From Pomphorhynchus laevis (taxonomy: Eukaryota; Acanthocephala; Palaeacanthocephala; Echinorhynchida; Pomphorhynchidae), in the NCBI GenBank assembly GCA_012934845.2, contig WNNJ02002664.1, positions 62,001 to 126,000 of the forward strand: a stretch of 64,000 bases of DNA. The letters run 5' to 3'. This document shows, in pieces, positions 11,136-22,290 of the stretch. The position numbers and the translations under genes are program-made. Each line of letters opens with the position of its first letter. The first letter of the stretch is position 1. The notes under the pieces were generated by a model. It saw nothing but the letters and a program-made list of their open reading frames with translations. It was not told the origin of the DNA and did not search any database.

Positions 11136-12900
11136 AGTTTACGTTAAACTAGTATCGATGTATCGTAGAGAATGACGTTTAGAGATTGAACGACGGGAAT
11201 TGTCTAAGGCGGAATCGACACCGTGGATACTTAAGAAAGCTAACATTGGAACATCTTCCAGGATTCAAATAGAAAATTGGAAATCACACTTCCAATCTAT
11301 TTTGCGCCATTCAATATTAGAAGACATGCATGTACGTTTATCTTCAATTTCATGCATAAATTCAATATACGGTTCGGATCCTCTGAATTTACCTTTTACG
11401 CCATTTGAAGTCGTAAGATCCCTATCAATCTTAAAAGATCATAAAGCTGCCGGGTTAGATCAATTATGCGTAGAACAGTTAAAGTCGACTATCGATATTT
11501 TGATAGACTACTGGACAGAACTTTTCAATCAACTTCTTGCAGGTCATCCGTTTCCGATTTCGTGGCGCGACGGTGTAATTAAGATCCTGCATAAGGGTAA
11601 AGGTGACTATGATTCACTGGATGCGTACAGGGGGATTGCGATATTGAATCACAGTTATAAGTTATTGACTCAGATAATGTATATGCGCCTTATTAAGTTT
11701 CGCGAGCATCTCTTACCTACGGAGCAGTATGGATTCCGCCCGAAAACGGTCAACGTCCGATGCAATAAAGCATGTCCGTGACGAAGTCACCAATTGTTTC
11801 GCTAATCGTAGACCGTTGTATGCTACTTTTGTTGACTTTGAGCGAACATTTGACACAGTGAATCGTTCTTTGTTACTTGATAAACTTTCCACCAGAGTGT
11901 CCGTTAGTGGTCGCTTTTTGTATCTTATTTATACTGTGCTTCAGCCTAATCGCCTTAAAGTATCTGATTGTATCAACGCCTCTGATTTCTTTTTTGCTAA
12001 TCGCGGTGTTTTACAGAGAGATCCAATCAGCCCTATATTATTTTCCTTTTTTGTTATGGATTTGCCAATGCATCTTCGTCATGCATCGAATGAAGTCTCT
12101 TGTACCCTCTATGCCGACGATCTAGTAATATTAGCCAAAGATCTTTTATCCGCTCAAAGTGCGTTAGATGCTCTGTCATCCTATTGTTTATCAAATCAGT
12201 TGACGGTGAATGTAAATAAATCGAAAGCCCTTAAATTTCGCTTAGGTGGACCTTTGCAAAAAACTTAGGTTCTTTATCTTTCTCAGTAGCCCTCCGGTAT
12301 TTTCGAAGTATGTTGCTTCCCATAGTTTCATATTCTTTGCCAGTTATCTGGTCGGATTTAAGTCCCTTCAATTTTCCGCAGTTGGACAAGTGTCAATGGA
12401 GATTCGTGAAGCGAATTGTTGGAGTCTCACCAAAATGTTCTTCATCGGTTATAGCGATACTATCATCGTTAGAACCTTGCTCTAAATACATCTGCTCAAC
12501 ATTTAATCTTGAACACACTGCATCATTTACTACTAACCTGAACATGTTCTTTCGAAAGACGACTTCATTGGATTCTGAATTTTATCTTACTCCGGCATTC
12601 TTACAGACTAAATGGAGAGAACCCTGTGCAAGGAAAAGACCGCTGATCTGGAGAGCATGTGTCCATGGATATCATGATAAATTCTGCGCTATTAGAATTC
12701 CAGTACATGTACGGTGCTCGTTGTGCATTTGTGTTCTTTGCAAAAATGAATGCGCATCTAACCTGCATATCTTCACTTGCCCAATTTTGAAAAATCTGTC
12801 ACTATCCGATATTGACAGTAGGAGAAGATTTTGAAATACAACTTATAAAATTGATAAACTTTTGGTGTATTTATTTTGTTTACCTAGTACCGAAAGGTAA
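11136..12900 (+). mobile_element. LINE, 3' part: reverse transcriptase and C-terminus
   Basis: Continuation of the LINE cut by the LTR element. 11200-11750 gives the RT N-terminal part (HKAAGLDQLCVEQL, ISWRDGVIKILHKGKGD, YRGIAILNHSYKLL, EQYGFRP). 11729-12268 continues in another frame with FVDFERTFDTVNRSLL, GVLQRDPISPILFSFF and the active-site box LYADDLVIL, which is intact. 12310-12834 gives the C-terminal region with a Cys-rich motif (RCSLCICVLCKNE). At least three frame changes break the protein. A related, more decayed copy lies in a SEL1L intron near 46 kb. The end is set at the GC change and the short ATTATT run near 12930. Confidence 0.8.
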
Positions 12901-12934
12901 AGAGCTATAATAAATTCTCTCATTATTATTATTT

Positions 12935-14480
12935 GCCGCTGCATCGTTGCCACTTATACAGGCTGTCAAGGATGCATTTCCCGGAGTGATACATCGATGG
13001 TATGCTGATGATGGTCACTGTTTGGGTTCAATCAACAATTTAAAAAAGGTGTGGCAGGTAATCCGAGAAATAGTGCCAAATTATGGCTACTATGTACACG
13101 AATCTAAATGTCGGCTTTTGGTTCACTCCATGGATCGACCGACTGCTTTGGGTGCATTCAATATGGAAATGTTACAGATAGTTGATGATAGTCTCGTAGT
13201 GCTCGGCTTCCCAGTAGGCAGCGAAAGTTTTGTCGAATCTTTTCTAACAGAAAAAGTTTCAAAATGGTCAAGTTACATAACGCGACTCTCATACGTAGCT
13301 GACGTTAACCCACATATCGCATATTCAGCACTTACCCAATCATTGCAGTTCAAATGGAATCATGTACAGCGAACTTGTAGAACGGATGGGGCATCCTACG
13401 AGAAACTGACGGATTCGCTCTACAGGACCCTTTTGCCCTCCATATTGGGGCAAACAACGATAAACGATATTACCCGTCAATTAATAACCCTCCCCTTAAG
13501 ACATGGTGGATTGGGAATAAGCGATCCATCCGAAAAACTCGAAAATTAATATATAAGATCAATGAGAATATGCGAGCCATTACTAGCGGGAATTTCTGCA
13601 AATGAGCTAAGACATCAGCAATATAGCCTTGCATCTCTGATAAGGGCAGAAAAGGATCAATTCGCACATGGAAAATTGGCAAATCTTACAATTAACAAGC
13701 TTGAGATATCAGAGGTAGTCCGACAAGCCAGTTGTAAGAGGGCATCCTCATGGTTATCATCGAAGCCGTTGAAACACTTAGGCTACACTATGACAAAAAT
13801 AGCATTCCATGATGCTGTAGCCGCCCGTTACAACTGGATATCGTCGAATTGTCCTTTAGTATGTGCATGTGGTGAAAATTTTTCTGTGAGACACGCTCTA
13901 GCTTGCCAAACTGGTGGACTCCCCATTGTCAGACACAATGTAGTCCGTGACTTTCTGTCCGAAGAACTCACAAAAGTAGGATGCACTGTGACAGTAGAGC
14001 CAGTACTGCAGCGGGTTCCAGAACACCTGATCTTCACGAGCGCCTCCACATGTCGAAATCCCAATGCTCGCTCGGACATTTGTTGTGATGGCCTATTTGG
14101 TGATAGGACGACCCGGTTCATGATGGACATCTGTGTTTTCAGCCACTTGGCGTCGTCCTACATTATGGGAACATCGAACCCCTACGTCTATTACGAAAAC
14201 CGTAAGCAAAACAAATATGGGGAACGTATCGCTAGAATCGAACTGTCGAAATTCTACCCAGTGGTCATGTCATCTCTTGGAGGAGTTGGTCCGAGTGCAC
14301 AAATAATCTTACAGAGTGTAGCGTTAAAATCAGCAATCCGTAATGGCTTACAATATGGGGAATGCATTCAACGACTACGCACTGCATTGAGCTTCAAATT
14401 GGCAAAGATGGCTTCTACGTGTATCAGAGCAGCACGTACCCGAAATCCGGAACATCGAACAGTTTTAATATAGAAGATTG
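12935..14480 (+). mobile_element. Fragment of an unusual reverse-transcriptase element (C-terminal half)
   Basis: 12947-13549 and 13562-14473 form two long open segments separated by a small break. The first has RWYADDGHCLG (RT active site), GYYVHESKCRLLV and VVLGFPVGSESFVE, then ITLPLRHGGLGISDP. The second has CACGENFSVRHALACQTGG, a Cys/His cluster, RSDICCDGLFGDRT, FMMDICVFSHLA, VVMSSLGGVGPSA and a C-terminal RAARTRNPE. I recall this architecture from long RT proteins of cnidarians and other invertebrates, where the HALxC(P/Q)xGG module follows the RT. I do not assign a clade. The N-terminal half is missing at the left junction. Two other fragments of similar proteins occur at 22.3-23.7 kb and 59.1-59.3 kb. 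Confidence 0.75.
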
Positions 14481-14559
14481 GGTTATATGGGCCCATTTGC
14501 GGGAACCCTCATTATGTATTCAATAATAAATATTTTATTTAAAAAAAATTATTATAAGT

Positions 14560-14800
14560 AGCCCCCGTGGCCGAATGGTGGAGGCGTGTGCATTGCGAAC
14601 TATATGTACGGGGTTCAAACTTCGTGTATGCAATTTCTCTTGACTTCTCTGTATGCACACGTCAAAGCTACAAGGTCGCGTTGTCGAAAGATGTAGGGGT
14701 ACCCGATGATGAAGCGGGTTCACTCTTCATTATTATTATATGTCGACTTCCAAGGGAGCTGAAGCTCGTAAGGAAGCATCACATCAAATAAAAAAAACAG
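14560..14800 (+). mobile_element. tRNA-derived SINE
   Basis: The head is tRNA-like: box A in TGGCCGAATGGTGGAG (14570-14585) and box B in GGGTTCAAACT (14612-14622), spaced as in a Leu/Ser-type tRNA. The acceptor stem does not close, so it is not a working tRNA gene. The body continues to an A-rich tail at about 14785-14818. It abuts the end of a LINE in opposite orientation. Confidence 0.7.
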
Positions 14801-14814
14801 AAAAAAAACGTAAA

Positions 14815-15260
14815 AAAACATCAAGAGTTCACGAGGTCAAGCTTTAGGCGTTCTTTGAATTGCACAGCAGAAGAGCTGTTGATTACACCAGGTGATAATC
14901 CATTCCATCGTTTACAGACGCGATCCATCACTGTCGTGCAATTTGTTCGATGCTTCAAACATAGCTCGCGTCCACGTAACATTGATGATTCACGAAGACA
15001 GAACAGCTGCTTACACGGATGGTTAGGCACGCGCAGCGACATCCACACTAGTGTAAGATCTGCAATCAATAGATCGCATTCAATAGATCTTATACCCAAC
15101 GTATCTAGTCTAAGTGGATAAGGAATGGAGCGAGTTGCCGGAATCAAGTGCGTGGCTCTTCTCAAAATGTTGTTGAATTCACTCAATTCTGATTTCAGTT
15201 GAGGGTGTGTCGAGTGAGATGCATAGAGCATATGTGATTTTAAGAGACTCGAATATACAA
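14815..15260 (-). mobile_element. CR1/Jockey-type LINE, C-terminal fragment
   Basis: A 136-codon open segment (15231 to 14821, - strand) matches the post-RT end of CR1/Jockey-like proteins: FNNILRRATHLIPATRS, YPLRLDTLGIRSIE, LKHRTNCTTVMDRV and the hallmark RWNGLSPGVI near the C-terminus. Only the last part of the element remains (5' truncated, as is common). The likely 3' end is the TTTTTTTACG/A-rich junction near 14810. Confidence 0.75.
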
Positions 15261-15620
15261 TGCGAAAGGCTTTGGCTCAAGTCGTCTAACGTTTCGATGA
15301 AGAAATCCTAAAATTCTACGGCATTTTGCAAGCCATCATTTGCTATCAAGTCTATAACAAGCGCAAACATATTCGGGCAACAGTTAAAATCGCTAACATC
15401 CAGCTAGATATTGATTAAGAAGATTTGGTTAACTTTGGTAATAATATCCAAGAATGGAACCTAAGATTTATCAAAAATAAATTCGGTGCTAATTTACCCA
15501 TAGCATTCAGAGACAGCGGAAGATAATGGCCAACTGTTATCATCTTCAAAACACAACCCATTTATGAAAATAAATTTGTCGTTCTATTTCATTTTCTGTG
15601 GAGTACACGTTCCCCCACTA
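15261..15620. other. Unassigned retroelement-like debris
   Basis: Mixed composition with no readable frame longer than a few dozen codons and no motif I recognise. It lies between two LINE fragments and is probably derived from them. Confidence 0.4.
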
Positions 15621-16520
15621 TCAATCGTGTCATAAATGGGAACACTGGGGATCTTTCTGTACCTCGAAGAATATATGTACGACATACAGCGACATTAGTA
15701 GTCATTCAAATGGCATTTGCACAAGCTATCCTCAAGTTTGTCCCAATTGATACCTTAACCATCCGACCTAGTTAAGGTATCATCACCCCGCCTGGTTAAG
15801 GTAGCTTATTGATTGGAAGGAGCCAATCAATAAGCCCTCCTACGTATCTGTATGTGCCCCAGATCCTACTAACAACTTCTCCGCGGACTGAGTAGGTAAG
15901 CTTATAGACCTTCGCCAACAAGAAATCGTTAAATCACATGAAAAACTATTGGAGTAACTACTATCGTTATTTTCCGTGTCATCTGTCACACTCGCTACCA
16001 TAACCTTGACGAAACAATCAGCTTCCTAGGGGACATTAAAGATAAAACTTCTGAAGAAAAAAACTAACTGTTCAAAAGCAGAGTGAAATTATAAGAACCC
16101 TCTAACTGATTTGAATTCTAACACCGCAGGGGAAGATATGTGTCTACTGTTGGTTCCTATAGTGGGAAGGTCATATTTCCTTCTGCCAAGCCCAACTAGG
16201 TGGTCTGTCTTTCCTACCCGTAAACCAGTGCAATGGTTTGTAATCGTGACACTTTTTCATTAAACATTACTCAGTGAAATTCTGGAGGGGCTTCTGCTCT
16301 TCGTCTTCTATCAGCTTGCGACGCAGATGTAATAGTCCTTCAGGAAACTAGATCGATCTGGTCTTCCCAGGACATTACTCAGTTTACCCCACAGCAAATG
16401 CTTTGCTCACTTTATACCGTACATAACCCCACATCACTCATCTTCATCTCAACGTCTTCTAACCTTAGTTAATGGCTACCTAAGGTCTTCCGTCTTGCAT
16501 ATATATACTAATTGCCACTT
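15621..16520 (+). mobile_element. LINE 5' fragment: structured leader and endonuclease start
   Basis: 16270-16400 translates to SGGASALRLLSACDADVIV followed by LQETRS, the N-terminal part of an AP-type endonuclease (catalytic Glu in QETR). The piece breaks off near 16500. The 500 bases before it contain two strong hairpins (15749-15781 and 15804-15835), which could be the leader of this element. It is 3' truncated, which is unusual for a LINE and suggests a later rearrangement. Confidence 0.6.
15749..15835 (+). other. Twin hairpins upstream of LINE endonuclease
   Basis: Two adjacent perfect stems: GATACCTTAAC / GTTAAGGTATC (15749-15759, 15771-15781) and GCTTATTGATTGG / CCAATCAATAAGC (15804-15816, 15823-15835). 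The function is unknown. They could be an RNA structure of the leader or template-switch fold-backs. Confidence 0.6.
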
Positions 16521-16599
16521 TTTAATATTGGAATAAGTTCGTTGGCATGGTGAAAGGCTTTCGACATAAGGTGAAGTAGATAATTACCATTTATTAATA

Positions 16600-18020
16600 T
16601 TGAATTGATGGTCATTATCTTACTTGTTAGTAGATTTCTACTAGAGCAAATATTAAAAGCTCTGAGGCAATATGACCTTGTTAATTAAATTCTTCACGCA
16701 ATATGAGTAGCAGTTTTTCAATTAGGTAGAACTGTTGGTACATCATTACAATAAACTATAGTTTCAAATTCATTGTTGTTTTTAATAATTTTAACACCCA
16801 GAAAATTAATTTCATTTTTACCTTTTAGTTGAACAGTGCATTTAATTCGCTCATCTTTACTATTTAATATGTCCACCGTGTCATTTATGTGAGGTGCTAA
16901 GTCCGAATTGAAGACAAAGGAAATGTCATTAACATATTTATAAAAAGCAATTTGACTATTTACACGTTCGTGGATATCTTCTTTCCATTTTTGTAGAAAT
17001 ATTTCAGCCAATATCGAACCGAGAGGGGATCCCACTCGTATTGAGTCATATTCTACGAATTGTAACTATTCGACAATAGTGTCTAGCAAGATCTAAAGTC
17101 TCCTCAGGAGGAACATTAGTGAAAAGGGACGATATATCAGCAGTTACTAATTCGCCCTTAGGATTCACCTGTCTTATTTTATTTGCAAAATCATATCCAT
17201 TAGTGATACATGACCTATTATTGTTGCACAACATTTTTAGCATACAAATGAGTCGCTTAGCAATTTTATTGATGAAGCTGTCATAGCATGCAATAACAGT
17301 TCGGGCGCATCTCGTATATTTGTGATTTTTGGGTAAGTACATAAAGGTTGTATTTGAACGGAAATTAATATAGTCTTCCTTAGTTATTTGATTTAGTTTA
17401 TGAAGGCTTAGTAAATGTGAATTAAATTTCTTCTCCATACCAATTGTGGTATCACATTGAATTTCCCCAAACTGTAGCCCCGATAAGATTTCTTTACCGA
17501 ACTTGTTCTTTGTCCATTACGTCGAAAATAAGGCCTTTATCAGATTTGAATATAACCAATTGTTCATTTCTCCGTAACTCCTTTAATGAATTTAGTACCT
17601 TGATATCGACATTTAATGCAGTTGTATTACAAGTCGTCATGTAGTTATCATAACTGTTAATTATGCGATTTAAAATGATAGTCGTGTAAGATAAGTGCAT
17701 ACGAGAAATATCCTGTAGTGTTTTTCTATTCCAACGTGTGCAGCTACATTGTGAAGGTTTGTTTGTACTACAAAATTAGGATTCAATTAAAGTAAAAAAC
17801 GGTAATGCTCCGAAAGTTCATACGAGGGCCAGTTAACAACTGAGGACTTAAAGGTCGTTACGTTTGCATCAGTCAATATACCTAACCGCGAATTGATGAG
17901 CCTGATTAGTTTCTTACCGTTTAACTTGATGTGGGCTATTATCTCAGTAATTCTATTACGAATAAAGATCTGTATGGTATAAAAAGTCATGAGATCAACT
18001 ATCGAGTACATCCGAATTAT
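16600..18020 (-). mobile_element. Decayed Penelope-like element, family A
   Basis: Four open pieces on the - strand, in order from 18011 to 16718, give a Penelope-type RT: YLPKNHKYTR, DISSLFTNVPPEETLDLARH, GSPLGSILAEIFL, AFYKYVNDISFVF (the active-site box has Asn in place of the first Asp) and INFLGVKI. Frameshifts separate the pieces and no GIY-YIG nuclease is visible. It is different in sequence from the Penelope-like copies at 36, 56.9 and 58 kb. Confidence 0.75.
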
Positions 18021-18079
18021 TAAACCCGATTACAGATATTAAATATATATGTATTTACTGGGATTTAATCATACTATTG

Positions 18080-18580
18080 AGCATTTTTTGAAATGGTTAA
18101 TTCATTTCTCATTGAAAACTTAAGCGCTTCTCTATTTCTCACCTATTGGTTTGTTACCCAAATACGATCAGCGATCATAGACATTTCGAAGGTATATTTA
18201 GACGTGCTATCATGCTAGATCGAAATTTGGAATATCTTTAGTACGTCTTACGTCTAAATGTTATTGAAGTTCCTATACGACGGTATATGCGTGATCGTGT
18301 AGATTTGATCTTGTATGATATATACTTCACTGCACGACCTATTCTCTTAGTAATCTGCTACGCCTTCGAGACTTGCCTCACTTGCGCTGTCATCCTCTGA
18401 TGCTGCAAACCATTCGAATCTAGCATACCCGACATGTCACTCATCTAAGTGTGTTGTTGTACTTTGGAACATACTTCTGCCGTTAAGAGTTTGCTAATGT
18501 GAAAAAGTTTAAGAAGTGCCTGAACAGCGACTCTTCTATGGTTATTAGACGAAATATAATGGATTAGCGTTTTGTTGATA
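18080..18580 (+). mobile_element. LINE C-terminal remnant
   Basis: A short readable stretch near 18445-18500 gives SSKCVVVLWNILLPLRV, the W-N-x-L-P motif at the end of CR1/Jockey RT proteins, followed by KFKKCLNSDSS. The upstream sequence is poorly preserved. Confidence 0.55.
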
Positions 18581-18872
18581 CACTTTTGTAATTAATTTAA
18601 TTGCTTGTAATTCCATCTATTAACAAGCTTTTTGCTCAACTGGTGGTGACAGAATTATAATAACCTGAATCAAGTAACTGGTCGGTTATGCATGGAATAC
18701 TCTACTCCAGTGTTCCTCAAACTTTTTTTGTCAGCCGCCCCCTTTGAAAAAAAAACAATATTTATTATGGACCCCCTGATATAAAAAAATATATTAATAA
18801 AAATTCTGATTTACTTATAGTTTATTTTAAGCACGATCTCCATATATTTAAATAATAGTTTGCGTTAAGTGT

Positions 18873-20635
18873 TTAATGAGACGGATGTATCTGGTGCGAG
18901 TCTACCAGGGTTTTGATTTTCGGTTCTATATTAGTTAATAGAAGTCTTAGATTGCCTCTCTGAACTATTTGAAGACGATTTCTTTTCTTTGACAAAAGAT
19001 TTGTAACTGCGCTAAATCCTCTTTCGACCAGATATGACGTTGGAAAGGCAATCAAAAACTTCTGAACGATTGCCCATGTTTCAGGATAACTTTGTTGAAT
19101 TTTATTTTGCAACCAAAATTGTTGATAGCCGCTTTTGAATTTGAATTTCAATTCATAATCATTACTCAATTCCAATAATTCTTCTTGCAATCTTGCTGAT
19201 CCTTCTGTAGGAATGTTCGAAAAAGGATCTAGAATCCAATCAGGTATGTTCATTGTAAAAATATCGACAAATCTTTGATTAAAATCATAATATAGGGTAT
19301 CAAGATGGCTGCAGTAAGCAAGAATATCATCTTCTGAAGGCTTTGCTAATTCAAGATTTGGAAATTGTGTAAATATGCCTCTTCCTAAATTCTGTTTGTA
19401 TAATAATATCTTATTTACAAATCCTGCTAGCACAGATTTTGCCTTTATTAAGTTTAGATCATTGCCCTGTAGTTTTAGATTCATTTCATTAAATAAATTA
19501 AACAAATCAGTCAAATATGCTATATCAACTATTGATTCGTTTAACTTTAGGTGTATTGGATCATCTCTTTCGATAAAAAATTCAATGACAGAGCTATATA
19601 GATTCAAAACTCTATTCAAACAACAACCTTTTGATAACCATCTAACTTCGGTGTGGTGCAATAAGGAATTGAATTCTTCGTCGTTTTCGACACAAAGCTG
19701 CTTGAATAATCTTGAACTGTGAGCTGCTCTTAATCTTGTTTATAGCTTGAATAACATAACACAGAGTTTGATGTAAACGGACACTTAAGTTTTTTGCAAC
19801 AAGATGTTGTCTGTGGATTACACAGTGTATGGCTATTATATTTGGTACGTAATTTTTTAAATGGGCGACCAATCCTCGATGACGCCCTATCATTGCTGGA
19901 GCCCCGTCGGTGGCGATTGTTAGAATATTATTTAACGGTATCTCTTTTTTATCGAGAAACTCCTTCATAACATCGAATAAAGACTCACCTTTGGTATCTG
20001 TTTTTAAAGTTTCCGCAAACAATAATTCCTGACATATCCTACCATCCTTTATAAATCGAACATAGGCTAATACCAAAGTTTCATTTTTGGGCAGTGTAGA
20101 CTCATCTAATTGAAGGAAAAAGGAAGCCGTTCTTAGGTACTCACATAATGTATATTCTACATCCTGTGCCATTTCATCTATTCTTCTTTGAACAGTGCTG
20201 TTGCTTAAAGAGATTCTATTTATAATAGATGAAGACTCCTTGTGTAATACCGTGCTTATAACCTCTCTAATTACTGGTATAAGTAGTACTTCTCCAATAC
20301 TATGAGACATCCCTGCTTTAGCTATCAACAAAGAGATATTAAAAGATGCCAAAAGTCCATCATTGTTCTGTTTTGAACCAGATAAAAAAATCTTATAATT
20401 TTGGTTGTTTTTCAAACCTTTTCTTAAGTCTTTGGAAATATTCTAATTATTTATCTTTATCCTCACTATGAATGTTATTCAGATGTTCCAACAGCCTTGA
20501 TGGTTTCATGGCGCTATTTGACAATTCACTTTCACAAAGCGAACAAAAAGGCTTCTTCTCGTTTATTGGAGAAACTATAAACCCAAATTTCAAGTATTCC
20601 ATGCTATAGTGCCTTCTTTTTTGTCGCTTTCCCAT
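18873..20635 (-). pseudogene. hAT transposase (three open pieces)
   Basis: Cuts and pastes hAT DNA. Piece 1 (20635-20447): a BED zinc finger, with KPFCSLCESELSNSAMKPSR and LLEHLNNIH (C-X2-C, H-X-N-X2-H). Piece 2 (20415-19642): the start of the RNase-H-like catalytic core with QLDESTLPKNETLVLAYVRF (first Asp), LTIATDGAPAMIGRHRGLVA (second Asp) and IHCVIHRQHLVAK (insertion-domain C-X2-H). Piece 3 (19661-18873): TEVRWLSKGCCLNRVLNLYS and the C-terminal dimerisation region with PTSYLVERGFSAVTNLLSKK followed by RNRL. This is close to the domesticated vertebrate ZBED5/FAM200 type. The pieces are separated by a stop between 20415 and 20447 and a frame change near 19650-19690, so this copy encodes no full transposase. 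Confidence 0.85.
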
Positions 20636-21038
20636 TTTTGGGGGTATTGTAAAAATTTTATTTCTCAGAATTGGTTGTTAAGACAAAATATTTCCACAAA
20701 AAGAATTCCATAAGTAATTTATCTCAAAAAATGAAAAATAGGTAGTAAAAATTTTATGATAATATTTTAAAAGAAAAACGACACATTTACTTATAATTTA
20801 TTTTAGGATTTTTGAGAGATTATGTGGAAATTTTATAATAAATGTGGCGCGCCAGGCGCGCCCCCATGCCACAGGCGACCCCCTGGAGGTCGTTCAAAAT
20901 AAAAATATTTTTTTAATGTTAAATTTTTTCATTCTTGACATAGAAACAATTTCGATTTCTTCTCCATTCTCTATTTTAACTCTGTCTTCTGATAATATTT
21001 CTGTTATTTTCACTTCTTTAGAAAAAATGATGAGAGTT

Positions 21039-21503
21039 TTAGCTTTTTCGTCTCGGAGTTGTCGTCTCGGAGTTGTCGTCTCGGAGTTGTCGTCTCGGAG
21101 TTGTCAACGGCTGTGCTTGTATACACGTAACACACTCGGAGACAACTTTGCGAATGATATCTCTGTGTATTTTGAAAAAATAATCATTGCATTTTGCCTC
21201 AAACCTGTTCATTTCAAAATGGTGTTCTTTATGAAACAATCTTGCTTCGTGTTCCATTAATTCCCTCTGATCTGAATGAAAAACTTTTTTATGCAGACCT
21301 TCGTTATCTCTAAGATATAAAACCTCGTCAAGTAACATGAAGGCCTTTGCTTTCCGCTTCATTCTTTTTTTTGCTTCTTTTGGCAAAACTACTTCTGCAC
21401 CTCTGTCCTTTAAAAACAATATAATATTGTCGTATTCCTCCTTGTTCTCTACATTTGACACCATAAGGGATAAATCAATAACATTTTTATGGTTTGAAAT
21501 CAT
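21039..21503 (-). pseudogene. Integrase N-terminal fragment (H2C2 zinc finger)
   Basis: 154-codon open segment. The front half is basic and Lys-rich (KEAKKRMKRKAKAFMLLDEV), then LYLRDNEGLHKKVFH, then the H2C2 finger (two His, two Cys: H-X3-H spacing is loose but C-V-T-C is clear). The last about 25 residues (LRDDNSETTTPRR repeats) come from a 14-bp tandem repeat and are not integrase sequence. The family normally continues into a DDE core, which is absent here. Confidence 0.65.
21047..21104. repeat. Four tandem copies of a 14-bp unit
   Basis: GTCGTCTCGGAGTT is repeated four times without change. Because 14 is not a multiple of 3, the unit is read in three frames in the overlapping ORF. Confidence 0.9.
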
Positions 21504-21995
21504 AGCAATATTTTATTTTTTGTTGCTTACAACGTGCTTTGGCGTAGTGGTAAGTTTTCTCTCTACCAAATTGACTGTTCTGGTTCGAGTCTTGATGGGG
21601 GCTATTTTTAATATTTCTCAAAAACAACCCCAATTTCCCTTCAAAAATAGCATGGGGGTCGCCTGTGGCATGGGGTCGCCCCTGGCGCGCCACAATAAAT
21701 TTACACACGTATTGTGATTTCAGTAATATTATAGCGATTTGTGTTATGTTTTAAAAGGGTATTTTAAAATGAAAACTAAAAGGATAAATTGTAATTGGCT
21801 ATTTCGTGCTTACTTATAATCTTAAATATGTGTTGTTTATTTGTAATGAAGATGAAATTTACATTTTTTTCACCGACCCCCACCTCTCTTTCATGGACCC
21901 CCTTTTAATCAAAAATTCTCTACCTCCCACCCCTAAATCGTCAAACAGGCCCAAAGGGGGCGCTACGGACCACTTTGAGAAACACTGATCTACTC

Positions 21996-22290
21996 GATTT
22001 AATTATTGAATATCATTGTTTCGTTCAATTCAAGCGGACATTTAAATCGTTGATTACATACGAGAAGCACGCTAACTTTGCTTGAATTATCCTTAATAAA
22101 TCTTGTAATTATTTGACAAAACTTACGTCTTTAGTTGTAAAGACGTAAGTTTTTCTCATAGATAATCCATACTTAGAGAGCTAAAATATTTACAATAATG
22201 GAGATTTTTACGCTATTTGTAAATATTTTTAAATATTTGCACGGTAGATATTAATATTAAAAAATTATATTTTATAAATAAAATTTTTCA
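21996..22290. other. AT-rich spacer with a perfect fold-back
   Basis: Contains a perfect 16-bp inverted repeat with a 4-base loop (22118-22133 and 22138-22153, AAAACTTACGTCTTTA). No gene is seen. Confidence 0.7.

Larger units (their letters stand above)
20843..21694 (-). mobile_element. Ginger-like integrase transposon (internally deleted) nested in the hAT
   Basis: 852-bp element with terminal inverted repeats beginning TGTGGCGCGCCAGG and sharing CCATGCCACAGGCGACCCCC. It is flanked by a 5-bp target duplication ATAAA (20838-20842 and 21695-21699). The - strand ORF 21503-21039 contains an H2C2 integrase zinc finger: HEARLFHKEHHFEMNRFE, then RKVVSECVTCIQAQP. Ginger DNA transposons carry a Gypsy-like integrase between TGT-starting repeats. 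The DDE catalytic core is missing, so this is a non-autonomous remnant. Confidence 0.75.
18708..21987 (-). mobile_element. hAT transposon (ZBED5/FAM200-like), with nested insertion
   Basis: Terminal inverted repeats are CAGTGTTCCTCAAACTTTTT at the left and, read inward from the right, CAGTGTTTCTCAAAGTGGTC. The target duplication is 8 bp with one mismatch (18700-18707 CTCTACTC, 21988-21995 ATCTACTC), as for hAT. The transposase lies on the - strand in three open pieces (20635 to 18873). Only two breaks separate them, so the copy is young or recently inactivated. A second transposon (20843-21694) sits between the right terminal repeat and the transposase start. Confidence 0.9.

Noticed and set aside
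14567-14640. A true tRNA gene
   Set aside because: Boxes A and B are present, but the acceptor stem does not pair and the sequence runs into a SINE body.
21045-21105. CRISPR-like array
   Set aside because: The 14-bp units are contiguous with no spacers, and the genome is animal-like.
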